In this document: positions 34,750 through 43,037 of the stretch, piece by piece | Numbering within the stretch: the first letter of the stretch is position 1 | How the letters are laid out: every line of letters starts with the position of its first letter | Assembly (NCBI RefSeq): GCF_022846655.1 | Contig: NZ_AP025667.1 | Coordinates: forward strand, 3,509,001 to 3,573,000 | Direction of reading: 5' to 3' | Length of the DNA: 64,000 bases | From: Streptomyces seoulensis | GTDB lineage: Bacteria > Actinomycetota > Actinomycetes > Streptomycetales > Streptomycetaceae | Position numbers and translations under genes: made by a program | The notes under the pieces: model-generated | The model's input: only the letters and a program-made list of their open reading frames with translations | Databases searched by the model: none | Told to the model about the DNA's origin: nothing

Positions 34750-35823
34750 ATGACGGTGGACCGTATCGGCTTGGTCGTGCACGCCGGGCGCCCGGCCGCG
34801 CTCGAAGCGGCGGACGCGGTGCGCGCGTGGTGCGCCGAGCACGCCGTGGGCTGCGCCGACATCGACGTCTGGCAGGAGGGCGCGCGGCACAGCGCCCGCG
34901 AGGAGGTCGACAGCGCGGGTGACCCGGACCTCATCGTCACCCTGGGCGGCGACGGCACCTTCCTGCGCGGCGCCCGGCTGGCGGCCGAGAACGACGCCCT
35001 GGTCCTCGGGGTCGACCTCGGGCGGGTCGGCTTCCTGACCGAGGTGCCCGCCCCGGCCGTACGCACCGCGCTGGACGCGGTGTACGAGGGCCGCTTCGAG
35101 GTGGAGAGCCGGATGCTGCTCACTCTGCGGGCCTCGTGCCCGCTGGGCGTGCCCGCGCGCATGACGGACCTGGTGCGCTACGGACGCGGCCCGCTGCTGC
35201 CCCCGCCCCGGGTGCGCCAGGAGTGCGAGGTCGGCGACGACTGGGGCGTCGCGCTGAACGTCACCGCGCTGAACGACGTGGTCGTGGAGAAGCTTGCCCG
35301 GGACCGGCAGGTGTCGGTGGGCGTGTACATCGCCGGGCAACTGCTCGCCTCGTACTCCGCCGACGCGCTGCTGGTGGCCACCCCGACCGGGTCGACCGCG
35401 TACAGCTTCGCCGCCGGTGGCCCGGTGGTCTCGCCGCGCGCCGAGGGGCTGCTGTTCACACCGGTCGCCCCGCACATGACGTTCAACCGCTCGGTGCTGG
35501 CCGCGCCGGACGAGCCGATCGCGTTCCGGGTGCTGGAGCGCTCCGGCCAGGCCGCCGTCAGCATCGACGGCCAGGTCCGGGGCGTGCTCAACCCCGGCGA
35601 CTGGATCGGCGTGTACGCCTCACCCCGGCGGCTGCGGGCGGTACGGCTGGGCCCGATGGACTTCTACGGGCGGCTGCGCGAGCGGATGAACCTCACCGAC
35701 GCGCCCGCGGCGGTCGCGGACGGGCAGGCCGCCCCGCTGTGGCCGGTGCGCTCGCCCCCGCCCGGCGATCTGGCGCATCTGGCACTGCCCACGGCTCCCG
35801 ACGACAGCTCGCCACCCGCCTGA
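34750..35823 (+). CDS. nadK: NAD kinase
   Basis: 357 residues. Phosphorylates NAD to NADP. The catalytic GGDGTF is near residue 67 (TLGGDGTFLRGARL), ALNDVVVEK replaces the usual NE-type motif, and TPTGSTAYSFAAGGPVV is intact. The start is the ATG at 34750 with GGAAGG about 12 nt upstream; the frame from 34690 adds non-conserved residues. It is longer than many NAD kinases because of a ~35-residue Pro/Ala-rich tail. Streptomyces often has more than one NAD kinase; this one stands alone, not next to recN. Confidence 0.92.
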   Translation: MTVDRIGLVVHAGRPAALEAADAVRAWCAEHAVGCADIDVWQEGARHSAREEVDSAGDPDLIVTLGGDGTFLRGARLAAENDALVLGVDLGRVGFLTEVPAPAVRTALDAVYEGRFEVESRMLLTLRASCPLGVPARMTDLVRYGRGPLLPPPRVRQECEVGDDWGVALNVTALNDVVVEKLARDRQVSVGVYIAGQLLASYSADALLVATPTGSTAYSFAAGGPVVSPRAEGLLFTPVAPHMTFNRSVLAAPDEPIAFRVLERSGQAAVSIDGQVRGVLNPGDWIGVYASPRRLRAVRLGPMDFYGRLRERMNLTDAPAAVADGQAAPLWPVRSPPPGDLAHLALPTAPDDSSPPA

Positions 35824-35950
35824 GCTGCGGATACGAGCCTCCGCCGGAACGAGTTCGAAAGGATGTCCAGGTTTCCCGTTCCGGAGTGAGAATGTGTCCC
35901 GCTTCGGGGCACTAGGAGTGCAGGTACTCCTTCAAGGCTGGAGGCACACC

Positions 35951-36106
35951 ATGCTCGCCATCGGTGTCATTCTGCTCATCATCGGCTTCCTCACCGGGAT
36001 CTCGATCCTCTGGACGATCGGCATCATCCTCGCCGTGATCGGCGCCATCCTCTGGATCCTGGGCGCCACCGGCCACGCGGTCGCCGGCCGTCGGCACTAT
36101 TGGTGA
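35951..36106 (+). CDS. Small hydrophobic protein, DUF6131 type
   Basis: 51 residues: two membrane segments (LAIGVILLIIGFLTGI and GIILAVIGAILWILGA) and a short basic tail GRRHYW. It matches the DUF6131 family common in actinobacteria; function unknown. The ATG at 35951 has a good GGAGG 7 nt upstream. It is followed by a strong terminator, so it is a single-gene transcript. Confidence 0.85.
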   Translation: MLAIGVILLIIGFLTGISILWTIGIILAVIGAILWILGATGHAVAGRRHYW

Positions 36107-36134
36107 CCCTTCGGCGGTGACCTCTCGGCCCCTC

Positions 36135-36174
36135 GGTCCCCTCTGAGCGCACTCCGGTGCGCCCAGAGGGGACC
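36135..36174. terminator. Long perfect hairpin after the DUF6131 gene
   Basis: GGTCCCCTCTG-a-GCGCAC (36135-36152) pairs with GTGCGC-c-CAGAGGGGACC (36157-36174), loop of four (TCCG). One internal mismatch in 18 bp; very stable on both strands. Confidence 0.85.
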
Positions 36175-36250
36175 GCTGATGTGGCGGAACCCGGCATGCG
36201 GGACACCTGCGGCTGCGGAAGGCTACGGACAACTGGAGAAGGGACCCGCC

Positions 36251-37495
36251 ATGACCTTCGACTCCGCGTCCGTCGAGCCCGTACCCCCGTCCTCGCCGCC
36301 CCCGCCGCCGGTGCGGCCCTGGCTGGTGGAGGACCTGCCCGCGCTGGACCCCGATCCGTTCCTGGACTCGCTCCTGCGCGACGAGCCGGTGACCCGCATC
36401 CGCCTGCCCTACGGCGAGGGGCACGCATGGCTGGTCACGCGGTACGAGGACGTCCGCTTCGTCACCTCCGACCCCCGCTTCTCCCGCCAGGAGCTGGTGG
36501 GACGCCCGGTGACCACCATGGCTCCGCAGACCGTGGCCTCGCAGACGGCGGGCCTGCAGTACATCGACCCGCCCCGGCACACCGTGCTGCGCCGGGTCGT
36601 CGCGCGGGCGTTCACCGCGAAGAGCATGGCGCGGCTGCGGCCGCTGGCCGAGCGCACCGCCCGCGCGATGCTGGCGGACATGCGGCGCGCGGGCGCACCC
36701 GGTGACCTCATGGAGCACCTGTACACGCCGTTCCCGATCGCGGTGGTCTGCGCCTTCCTCGGCGCCGACGAGGACGACTGGCGCAACTGGGCCGGCAACT
36801 CCGAGGCGCTGCTCACCAAGGCGGACGCGAAGGAGCGCAACCAGGCGGCCCGGCAGGACACCCGGAGCCGGGTGGTCGCGCTGCTGGAACGCCGTCGTAC
36901 CGAGCCCCGCGACGACCTCGCCGGAGTGCTGGCCGCGGCCGCCGCGAGCGGTGAGATCACCGACGACGAGGCCGTCTCGCTGGCCATGGCCGTGTACGTC
37001 AGCGGCGGGCACGCGGTGCGCAACAACAGCGGCTCCATGATGTACGCGCTGCTCACCCATCCGGACCAGTTCGCGCGGCTGCGCCGGGAGCCGGAGCTGC
37101 TGCCGAAGGCGGTGGAGGAGCTGTTCCGGTTCGTCCCGCACCGCAACGGCGTCGGCATCCCCCGCATCGCCACCGAGGACGTGCGGATCGGCGGCCATCT
37201 GATCCGCAAGGGCGAGGTGGTCTACAACGCCTATGTCGCCGCCAACCGCGACCCCTCCGCCTTCCCCGCCCCGGACCTGCTGGACTTCGAGCGCACCGGC
37301 GCGGGGCACGTGGCCTTCGGGCACGGTCCGCACTTCTGCCTGGCCGCGCTGATGGCCCGGATGGAGGCCGAGGTCCTCATCGAGGCCGTGATGACCGAGT
37401 TCCCCGAGCTGCGGCTCGCCGTACCACCCGAGGACGTCGAGTTCCAGCGGGACGGCCTGATTCGCGGTCCGAGAACACTGCCGGTGAGCTGGTAG
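36251..37495 (+). CDS. Cytochrome P450
   Basis: 414 residues, the usual bacterial P450 size. The heme-binding segment is FGHGPHFCLAALMARME (Cys axial ligand) and the K-helix ExxR lies in VEELFRFV. The I-helix segment AVYVSGGHAVRNNSG lacks the usual acid-threonine pair (normally AGxE/DT), so proton delivery must differ or an unusual reaction is catalysed. The ATG at 36251 follows GGAGAAGGG. No ferredoxin gene or obvious biosynthetic partner is adjacent. Substrate unknown. Confidence 0.93.
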   Translation: MTFDSASVEPVPPSSPPPPPVRPWLVEDLPALDPDPFLDSLLRDEPVTRIRLPYGEGHAWLVTRYEDVRFVTSDPRFSRQELVGRPVTTMAPQTVASQTAGLQYIDPPRHTVLRRVVARAFTAKSMARLRPLAERTARAMLADMRRAGAPGDLMEHLYTPFPIAVVCAFLGADEDDWRNWAGNSEALLTKADAKERNQAARQDTRSRVVALLERRRTEPRDDLAGVLAAAAASGEITDDEAVSLAMAVYVSGGHAVRNNSGSMMYALLTHPDQFARLRREPELLPKAVEELFRFVPHRNGVGIPRIATEDVRIGGHLIRKGEVVYNAYVAANRDPSAFPAPDLLDFERTGAGHVAFGHGPHFCLAALMARMEAEVLIEAVMTEFPELRLAVPPEDVEFQRDGLIRGPRTLPVSW

Positions 37496-37598
37496 CGCGA
37501 GCTGATGTTTGCTGTTGCGCACACATGACTTCGGGGCGCAGTTCATCACCATGCGCTGGCAGGACAGTTGGAGACTTCTGAGCTTCTCCCGCTTATTT

Positions 37599-37628
37599 GC
37601 GTACGCACATCTCGCGTATCTATACGCG
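37599..37628. promoter_or_regulatory. Two adjacent dyads upstream of the cyclophilin gene
   Basis: GCGTACGC (37599-37606 region) and CGCGTA-TCTA-TACGCG (37613-37628) are perfect dyads in a relatively A/T-rich stretch about 70-95 bp before the cyclophilin start. They overlap a possible promoter (TTGCGT ... CTATAC, 17 bp apart). Confidence 0.4.
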
Positions 37629-37695
37629 GTCCGCCCGGTCGGCCACCCCCCACTCGGGCGTACGTCCGGCGCCGACCGGCGGTAGGTTGATCTCC

Positions 37696-38187
37696 ATGAG
37701 CGACAACGTGTACTTCGACATCACCATCAACGACGAGCCGGCGGGCCGCATCGTGTTCCGCCTCTTCGACGACGTCGTGCCCAAGACCGCGAAGAACTTC
37801 CGCGAGCTGGCCACCGGCGAGCACGGCTTCGGTTACGCGGGTTCCCCCTTCCACCGCGTCATCCCGCAGTTCATGCTCCAGGGCGGCGACTTCACGCGCG
37901 GCAACGGCACCGGCGGCAAGAGCATCTACGGCGAGAAGTTCGCCGACGAGAACTTCACCCTCAAGCACGACCGTCCGTACCTGCTGAGCATGGCCAACGC
38001 GGGCCCGCACACCAACGGCTCGCAGTTCTTCGTGACCACGGTCGTCACGGACTGGCTGGACGGCAAGCACGTCGTCTTCGGCGAGGTCGTCGAGGGCCAG
38101 GAGATCGTGGACCGCGTCGAGTCCCTCGGCAGCGGCAGCGGCGCCCCCAAGGCCAAGGTGATGGTCGCCGCGAGCGGCACCGTCTGA
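37696..38187 (+). CDS. Peptidyl-prolyl cis-trans isomerase, cyclophilin type
   Basis: 163 residues, single-domain cytoplasmic cyclophilin. Catalytic-site segments are [16 protein letters not shown] (active Arg/Phe), [15 protein letters not shown] and [12 protein letters not shown]. The ATG at 37696 gives the normal [11 protein letters not shown] start. It should catalyse proline isomerisation during protein folding. It ends at a bidirectional terminator. Confidence 0.96.
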   Translation: MSDNVYFDITINDEPAGRIVFRLFDDVVPKTAKNFRELATGEHGFGYAGSPFHRVIPQFMLQGGDFTRGNGTGGKSIYGEKFADENFTLKHDRPYLLSMANAGPHTNGSQFFVTTVVTDWLDGKHVVFGEVVEGQEIVDRVESLGSGSGAPKAKVMVAASGTV

Positions 38188-38202
38188 TCCGCCCCGCCAC
38201 TC

Positions 38203-38230
38203 GCCGTGCCCCCGCAGCCGGGGGCACGGC
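38203..38230. terminator. Bidirectional terminator between cyclophilin and dehydratase genes
   Basis: GCCGTGCCCCC (38203-38213) pairs perfectly with GGGGGCACGGC (38220-38230), loop GCAGCC. It lies between two convergent genes and can serve both. Confidence 0.85.
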
Positions 38231-38244
38231 GGCCGGTGCCCGGC

Positions 38245-39213
38245 TCAGCCTCCGGTGAGCTCCGAGAAGCGCCGGGCATCGATGTTCCCGCCCGACGCGA
38301 TGAGACCGACGCGGGGCGGAAGGTTCTCCACGCGCCCGGACAGCAGCGCCGCGAGCGGGGTGGCGCCGCTCGGTTCGAGGACGATCTTCAGGCGCTCGAA
38401 GGCGAACCGCATGGCCTCGACGATCTCCTCGTCGCTGACCAGGGCGATGGCGTCGACCAGCCGCTGATTGAGCGCGAAGGTGATCTCACCGGGGCTCGGC
38501 ACGACCTGCCCGTCGGCGATGGAGCGGGGCACCGGGATGGTGACGCGGGAACCGGACTCCAGGGAGCGCTTGGTGTCGTCGCCGGCCTCCGGTTCCACGC
38601 CGATCATCCGCACCGCCGGGTGGAGCGACTTCGCCGCGACGGCGCTGCCCGCGATGAGCCCGCCGCCGCCGACCGGCACCACCAGCGCGTCCAGTTCCCC
38701 GGTGTCCTCCAGCAGTTCCAGCGCGGCCGTGCCCTGGCCCGCGATGACGTGGAGGTGGTCGTAGGGCGGGATCAGCGCCAGCCCCCGGTCCTGGGCCAGG
38801 TCCACGCCGAGCGCCGTGCGCTCCTGCGTGTAGCGGTCGTAGGTGACGACCTCGGCGCCGTAGCCGAGGGTGGCCTCCATCTTGGAGCGGGGCGCGTCCT
38901 CGGGCATCAGGATGACGGCGGTGGTGCCCAGTTCGCGGGCGGCCAGCGCGACGGCCTGGGCGTGGTTGCCGGAGGAGAAGGCGGCGATGCCCTTGGCGAG
39001 CTGCTCCGGCGGCAACTGGGCGACGGCGTTGTAGGCGCCCCGGAACTTGAAGGCGCCGACCCGCTGGAAGTTCTCGCACTTGATGAACACCTCCGCCCCG
39101 ACCCGGGCGTCGAGAGTGCGCGAGGTGAGGACCGGGGTCCGGTGCGCCACGCCTTCCAGGCGGGCGGCGGCCTCACGGATGTCGTCGAGGGTGAGATGCG
39201 GTTCGGCGGCCAT
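38245..39213 (-). CDS. PLP-dependent serine/threonine dehydratase-family enzyme (3-hydroxyaspartate ammonia-lyase-like)
   Basis: 322 residues, catalytic domain only, with no ACT regulatory domain, so catabolic rather than biosynthetic. The PLP lysine is in AFKFRGAYNA, the phosphate-binding loop is VPVGGGGLIAGSA, and SSGNHAQAVALAA is conserved. Related single-domain enzymes deaminate threonine, serine or threo-3-hydroxyaspartate. The ATG at 39213 follows a GGGGGA. It lies 35 bp after the YheO/DauR-like regulator gene, which probably controls it. Confidence 0.92.
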   Translation of the reverse strand: MAAEPHLTLDDIREAAARLEGVAHRTPVLTSRTLDARVGAEVFIKCENFQRVGAFKFRGAYNAVAQLPPEQLAKGIAAFSSGNHAQAVALAARELGTTAVILMPEDAPRSKMEATLGYGAEVVTYDRYTQERTALGVDLAQDRGLALIPPYDHLHVIAGQGTAALELLEDTGELDALVVPVGGGGLIAGSAVAAKSLHPAVRMIGVEPEAGDDTKRSLESGSRVTIPVPRSIADGQVVPSPGEITFALNQRLVDAIALVSDEEIVEAMRFAFERLKIVLEPSGATPLAALLSGRVENLPPRVGLIASGGNIDARRFSELTGG

Positions 39214-39248
39214 GCTGTGTCCCCCAGGGAGTGATGGGTGGCGGGCGT

Positions 39249-39875
39249 TCACTTCGTGTAGTTGTAGACGGTCGCTCGGGAGACCCCGAGCAGGTCGGCG
39301 ATGGTCTGGGCGGCGTCCCGCGAGTCGAACCAGCCGTCCTGGTGCACCTGCCGCACCAGATCGCGCTTGGCGTCGCGCCCCAGCGATCTGGGGGTGCCCC
39401 CGCGCCGCGCGGCCAGCGCCTCCACGGCCCGACGCAGCTCGCGCGCACGGCGGTCCCGCAGTGCCTCCAACGGTTCGTCGCCGTGTTCCGTGCCGGTGGC
39501 GACCAGGTTGGCCAGGGCGAGGGCGACCGGCGAGAGCACGGACACGTCGAGGTTGAGGCAGAGCGCCGCGATGTAGTCGCCCGCGCTGTTCCGGATGCCG
39601 ATGGAGGTGCTCTTGGCGGGGCGGCCGTCGGGGAAGCGGTTCGGGTAGTTCTGCACGACGTCGGGGTAGTGGGGGTCCGCGATGCGGGCCAGGCCCAGTT
39701 CGGTCGCGGGGTCGCCGGGAGCGCGGCCCGAGAGGTTGTTCTCGATGGCCCGGATCGCGTGCGCCGGGTCCCGCAGATCGTGCAGGACGATCTCGCACAG
39801 ACCGGGGAACATCCGCCCCAGGGCGACGGCGATCTTCTCGGCCTCTGCCAACAGGTGCTCGTCCTCGGACTCCAT
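39249..39875 (-). CDS. YheO/DauR-like PAS-HTH transcriptional regulator
   Basis: 208 residues. An N-terminal YheO-type PAS domain (about 8-120; ALGRMFPGLCEIVLHDL, KSTSIGIRN) and a C-terminal HTH (ADLLGVSRATVYNYTK, ending the protein). The layout matches DauR-type regulators of amino-acid catabolism. The ATG at 39875 has GGGG 6 nt upstream. It is co-oriented with the dehydratase gene and has a CTGGA/TCCAG repeat set directly upstream, likely its own operator. Confidence 0.9.
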   Translation of the reverse strand: MESEDEHLLAEAEKIAVALGRMFPGLCEIVLHDLRDPAHAIRAIENNLSGRAPGDPATELGLARIADPHYPDVVQNYPNRFPDGRPAKSTSIGIRNSAGDYIAALCLNLDVSVLSPVALALANLVATGTEHGDEPLEALRDRRARELRRAVEALAARRGGTPRSLGRDAKRDLVRQVHQDGWFDSRDAAQTIADLLGVSRATVYNYTK

Positions 39876-39890
39876 CGACACCCCAGCGCG

Positions 39891-39927
39891 CTGGACGGAT
39901 TTTCCAGTTCTGGACGATACATCTGGA
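39891..39927. promoter_or_regulatory. CTGGA/TCCAG repeat cluster, likely operator
   Basis: CTGGA (39891), TCCAG (39903), CTGGA (39910) and CTGGA (39923) within 37 bp. The central TCCAGTTCTGGA (39903-39914) is a perfect dyad. It lies 16-52 bp upstream of the DauR-like start, a suitable place for autoregulation. Confidence 0.55.
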
Positions 39928-40036
39928 GGGGCCCGCACGGCCATGGTTTCGAGGCGATCAATTCGGTTGGCCGGGTACGGCCTCACGTGGCAGCGTGCGC
40001 GGGAGCAGAACCCCTTCTCACCTCAGGGACGGCTCC

Positions 40037-40795
40037 GTGCCCGTCGATGTCCAGCGCTTCGCCGCCGCCAACCTCCTGCGCCGCCCGGAGCCGGTCCGAA
40101 TCGGCGGCTTCGTCGCGGGGTTCGACCCCACGACGACCAGCCCGTACGTCAACTACGCCACCCCGCTGCCCGGAACCGCTCCGACGGACACCGAAGTGGC
40201 GGCCCTGGTCGGCGCGTTCCGCGAGCGCGGGCTGCTCCCCCGGCTGGAGTTCGCCCCGGACGCGGCACCGGAGGTGGAGCCGGCCCTGCGCCGGGCGGGC
40301 TTCGCCACCGAGGCGGTGCACGAGTACCTGGTCTGCACCCCGGCCACGCTGACTCGTCCCACCGGCCTGCCCGAGACGGAAACCCCTTGCTCGGACGCGG
40401 AGTTCGCGGAGATCGACGCGGCTCTCTCCGAGGCGTTCGGCGGGGAGTTCCCGGCGTCCGCCGAAGGCGCGGCGCGGCTGCGGCGGACGCAGGAGCGGGG
40501 TGGTGCGGTCCGGTTCGTGCGCGCGGACGACGGAAGCTGCGCGGGGGCGGCCAGTTGTTCCGCGCCGGCCGGGGGTACGGCCGAGCTGGCCGGGGTGGGC
40601 ACACGTCCCGCGCACCGGGGGCGGGGTGTGGCGGCCGCCGTGACCTGGGCGCTGGCCGGGGCGATGTTCGGGCAGGGGTCGGAGTCGGTGTGGCTGGAGT
40701 ACGGGGGCGACGGCTCCCGGCGCGTGTACGAGCGGGTCGGCTTCCGTCCCGGCGGCACCCGGCTGTATCTCCGGCTGGCGGGCCCGCTTCCTTAG
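40037..40795 (+). CDS. GNAT-family acetyltransferase
   Basis: 252 residues. The C-terminal GNAT core (about 125-250) has the acetyl-CoA loop VGTRPAHRGRGVAAAVTWAL and the ending SRRVYERVGFRPGGTRLYLR. The N-terminal ~120 residues form a second half without the CoA motif, a tandem-GNAT layout. GTG at 40037 after AGGGAC. Substrate unknown. Divergent from the regulator gene at 39249-39875. Confidence 0.88.
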   Translation: MPVDVQRFAAANLLRRPEPVRIGGFVAGFDPTTTSPYVNYATPLPGTAPTDTEVAALVGAFRERGLLPRLEFAPDAAPEVEPALRRAGFATEAVHEYLVCTPATLTRPTGLPETETPCSDAEFAEIDAALSEAFGGEFPASAEGAARLRRTQERGGAVRFVRADDGSCAGAASCSAPAGGTAELAGVGTRPAHRGRGVAAAVTWALAGAMFGQGSESVWLEYGGDGSRRVYERVGFRPGGTRLYLRLAGPLP

Positions 40796-40915
40796 CGGCG
40801 TGTTAGATCTGCGCGTCGTCCCTTGTCCGGGGCGGTGGGGCGGCGCATGCTCGGGCGGCACCCGGGTCCGGCGCCCTGAACCGGCGGGCCCTTTCCCCCC
40901 TCGTCTGGAGCCGCC

Positions 40916-42268
40916 ATGTCCGCGTCCGCCGCCCCGCCCACGCTGTCACCCGCGTCCCGCCGCTTCGCCCTGATCGGCGGGTCGCTCGGGAATCTCGTGG
41001 AGTGGTACGACTGGTTCGTCTACGCCAGTTTCGCCATCTACTTCGCGGACTCCTTCTTCCCCGGCGACAACCCGACGACCAAGCTGCTGAACACGGCGGG
41101 CATCTTCGCGGTCGGGTTCCTGATGCGGCCGGTCGGCGGCTGGGTGCTGGGTCGGGCGGCGGACCGGCACGGGCGCAAGAGCGCGCTGACCCTGACCGTC
41201 ACGATGATGTCGGTGGCGGCCCTGCTGATCGCCGTCGCGCCGACCTACGGTCAGGCGGGTTACTTCGGCGCGCTGGTGCTGCTGCTGGCGCGGCTGCTCC
41301 AGGGCTTGAGCATCGGTGGTGAGTACGCGGCCAGCGCCACCTACCTGACCGAGGCGTCCGCTCGGAACAGGCGTGGTCTGGGCTCCTCCTTCCAGTACGT
41401 GTCCATGACGTGCGGGCAGTTGCTGGGTCTGGCGATCCTGATCACGATGCAGCACACCCTGACCACGGCCCAGTTGCAGAGCTGGGGCTGGCGGGTGCCG
41501 TTCGTGCTGGGCGCGGTGTTCGCGCTGGTGGTGTTCTGGCTGCGGCGGCGGCTGACGGAGACGGAGGCGTTCACCGAGGAGACCGGCGGCGGCAGCGACA
41601 CCGCGCGCGGCTCGCTCAAGGCGCTGTGGGAGCACCGCCGCGAGGCCGGTCTGGTGATGGCGCTCACCCTGGGCGGCACGGTGGCCTACTACACGTACAC
41701 CACCTATCTCACCAAGTACCTGATCGGCAGTGCGGGCATGGCCAAGTCGACGGCCACGCTGGTGAGTTTCACCGCGCTCGCGGTGTTCGCCGCGATCCAG
41801 CCGCTGGCCGGGGCACTCTCCGACCGGATCGGCCGCAGGCCGCTGCTGATCACCTTCGCGGTGGGGTGCACGGTGGGCACGTACCCGATCATGACGGCGC
41901 TCGGGTCCGCGTCCTCGTACTGGTCGGCGCTGGGGCTGTCCCTGCTGGCGCTGGTGATCGTCACCGGCTACACCTCGATCAACGCGGCCGTGAAGGCGGA
42001 GCTGTTCCCCACCCGCGTGCGCGCGCTCGGCGTGGCGCTGCCGTACGCGCTGGCCAACGCCCTGTTCGGCGGGACGGCGGAGTACGTGGCGCTGTGGTTC
42101 AAGGACGCCGGCCACGAGAAGATGTTCTTCTGGTACGTCTCCGGGTGCGCGCTAGTCTCGCTGGTCACCTACGTCCTGATGCCCGACACCCGCAACGCCG
42201 CGCTGAGCCGGGCCGAGGCGGAGGCGGACACCGGGGCGGGGCTCACTCCCGCGAAGGCGGCCGGCTGA
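40916..42268 (+). CDS. MHS-family MFS transporter (organic-acid/alpha-ketoglutarate permease type)
   Basis: 450 residues, twelve helices. The start SLGNLVEWYDWFVYASFAIYF and the loops GRAADRHGRKSALTLTV and GLSIGGEYAASATYLTEA are signatures of the metabolite:H+ symporter family (KgtP, ShiA, ProP). It should import a carboxylic acid or osmolyte with protons. The ATG at 40916 has GGAG upstream. It lies 70 bp before the response-regulator gene, so it may be its target. Confidence 0.92.
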   Translation: MSASAAPPTLSPASRRFALIGGSLGNLVEWYDWFVYASFAIYFADSFFPGDNPTTKLLNTAGIFAVGFLMRPVGGWVLGRAADRHGRKSALTLTVTMMSVAALLIAVAPTYGQAGYFGALVLLLARLLQGLSIGGEYAASATYLTEASARNRRGLGSSFQYVSMTCGQLLGLAILITMQHTLTTAQLQSWGWRVPFVLGAVFALVVFWLRRRLTETEAFTEETGGGSDTARGSLKALWEHRREAGLVMALTLGGTVAYYTYTTYLTKYLIGSAGMAKSTATLVSFTALAVFAAIQPLAGALSDRIGRRPLLITFAVGCTVGTYPIMTALGSASSYWSALGLSLLALVIVTGYTSINAAVKAELFPTRVRALGVALPYALANALFGGTAEYVALWFKDAGHEKMFFWYVSGCALVSLVTYVLMPDTRNAALSRAEAEADTGAGLTPAKAAG

Positions 42269-42338
42269 CCCGGTGGTGACGCCGGGCCGGGCGCCTGCGT
42301 AAGCTGCGGCCCAGGTCACCACGGCACGAGGACTTCCC

Positions 42339-43037
42339 ATGCACGCGCTGCTCGTCGAGGACGACGACCGGATGGCCCAGGCGCTCACCACGGCACTGGC
42401 CCAGCGCGGCCACACCGTGCGCCGGGCCGCCCGCGCGCTGGACGCGCTGCGGCATGTGCGGGAGGCCGAGTTCGTGCTGCTGGACCTCGGGCTGCCCGAC
42501 CTGGACGGTCTCGAGCTGCTGCGGCGGCTGCGCACGGTGTGCGGCGCTCCACTGATCGTGGTGACGGCCCGCTGCGAGGAGCGCGACATCGTGCAGGCGC
42601 TGCGCGCGGGCGCGGACGACTACGTGGTCAAGCCGTTCCGCATGAACGAGCTGATGGCCCGCATCGACACCGTGCGCCGCCGCACCGGCGCGGTGGCCGC
42701 GCCGACGCGCGTGGACGCCGACCGGGGTCCGGTGCGCGCCGGGGACGTGGAGGTTGACCTCGCGGGCCGCACGGTCACCGTCGCGGGAGCCGAAGTACGG
42801 CTGACCCGTCGGGAGTTCGACGTGCTGGCCGTGCTCGCCGCCCGGCCGGAGGAGGTGCACTCCCGCGAGGAGATCCTCGACCGGATCTGGGGGGACGCCT
42901 TCCTCGCCGCGTCCCGCTCGCTGGACGTGCATGTGGCCGGCATCCGCGCCAAGACCGGCCGGGCCCAACTGGTGCGCACTGTAAGGGGTTTCGGCTACCG
43001 GCTGGGCTCGCCCGCACGGGAGCCGGAGGTGCGATGA
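42339..43037 (+). CDS. OmpR-family response regulator
   Basis: 232 residues. Receiver domain (1-115): acidic EDDDR, phospho-acceptor Asp in LLDLGLPDLDGLELL, and VVKPF lysine. C-terminal winged helix (about 135-230) with LTRREFDVLAVLA and RTVRGFGYRLG. ATGA overlap with the histidine kinase gene. The pair resembles TctD/TctE, which respond to tricarboxylates. Confidence 0.95.
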   Translation: MHALLVEDDDRMAQALTTALAQRGHTVRRAARALDALRHVREAEFVLLDLGLPDLDGLELLRRLRTVCGAPLIVVTARCEERDIVQALRAGADDYVVKPFRMNELMARIDTVRRRTGAVAAPTRVDADRGPVRAGDVEVDLAGRTVTVAGAEVRLTRREFDVLAVLAARPEEVHSREEILDRIWGDAFLAASRSLDVHVAGIRAKTGRAQLVRTVRGFGYRLGSPAREPEVR

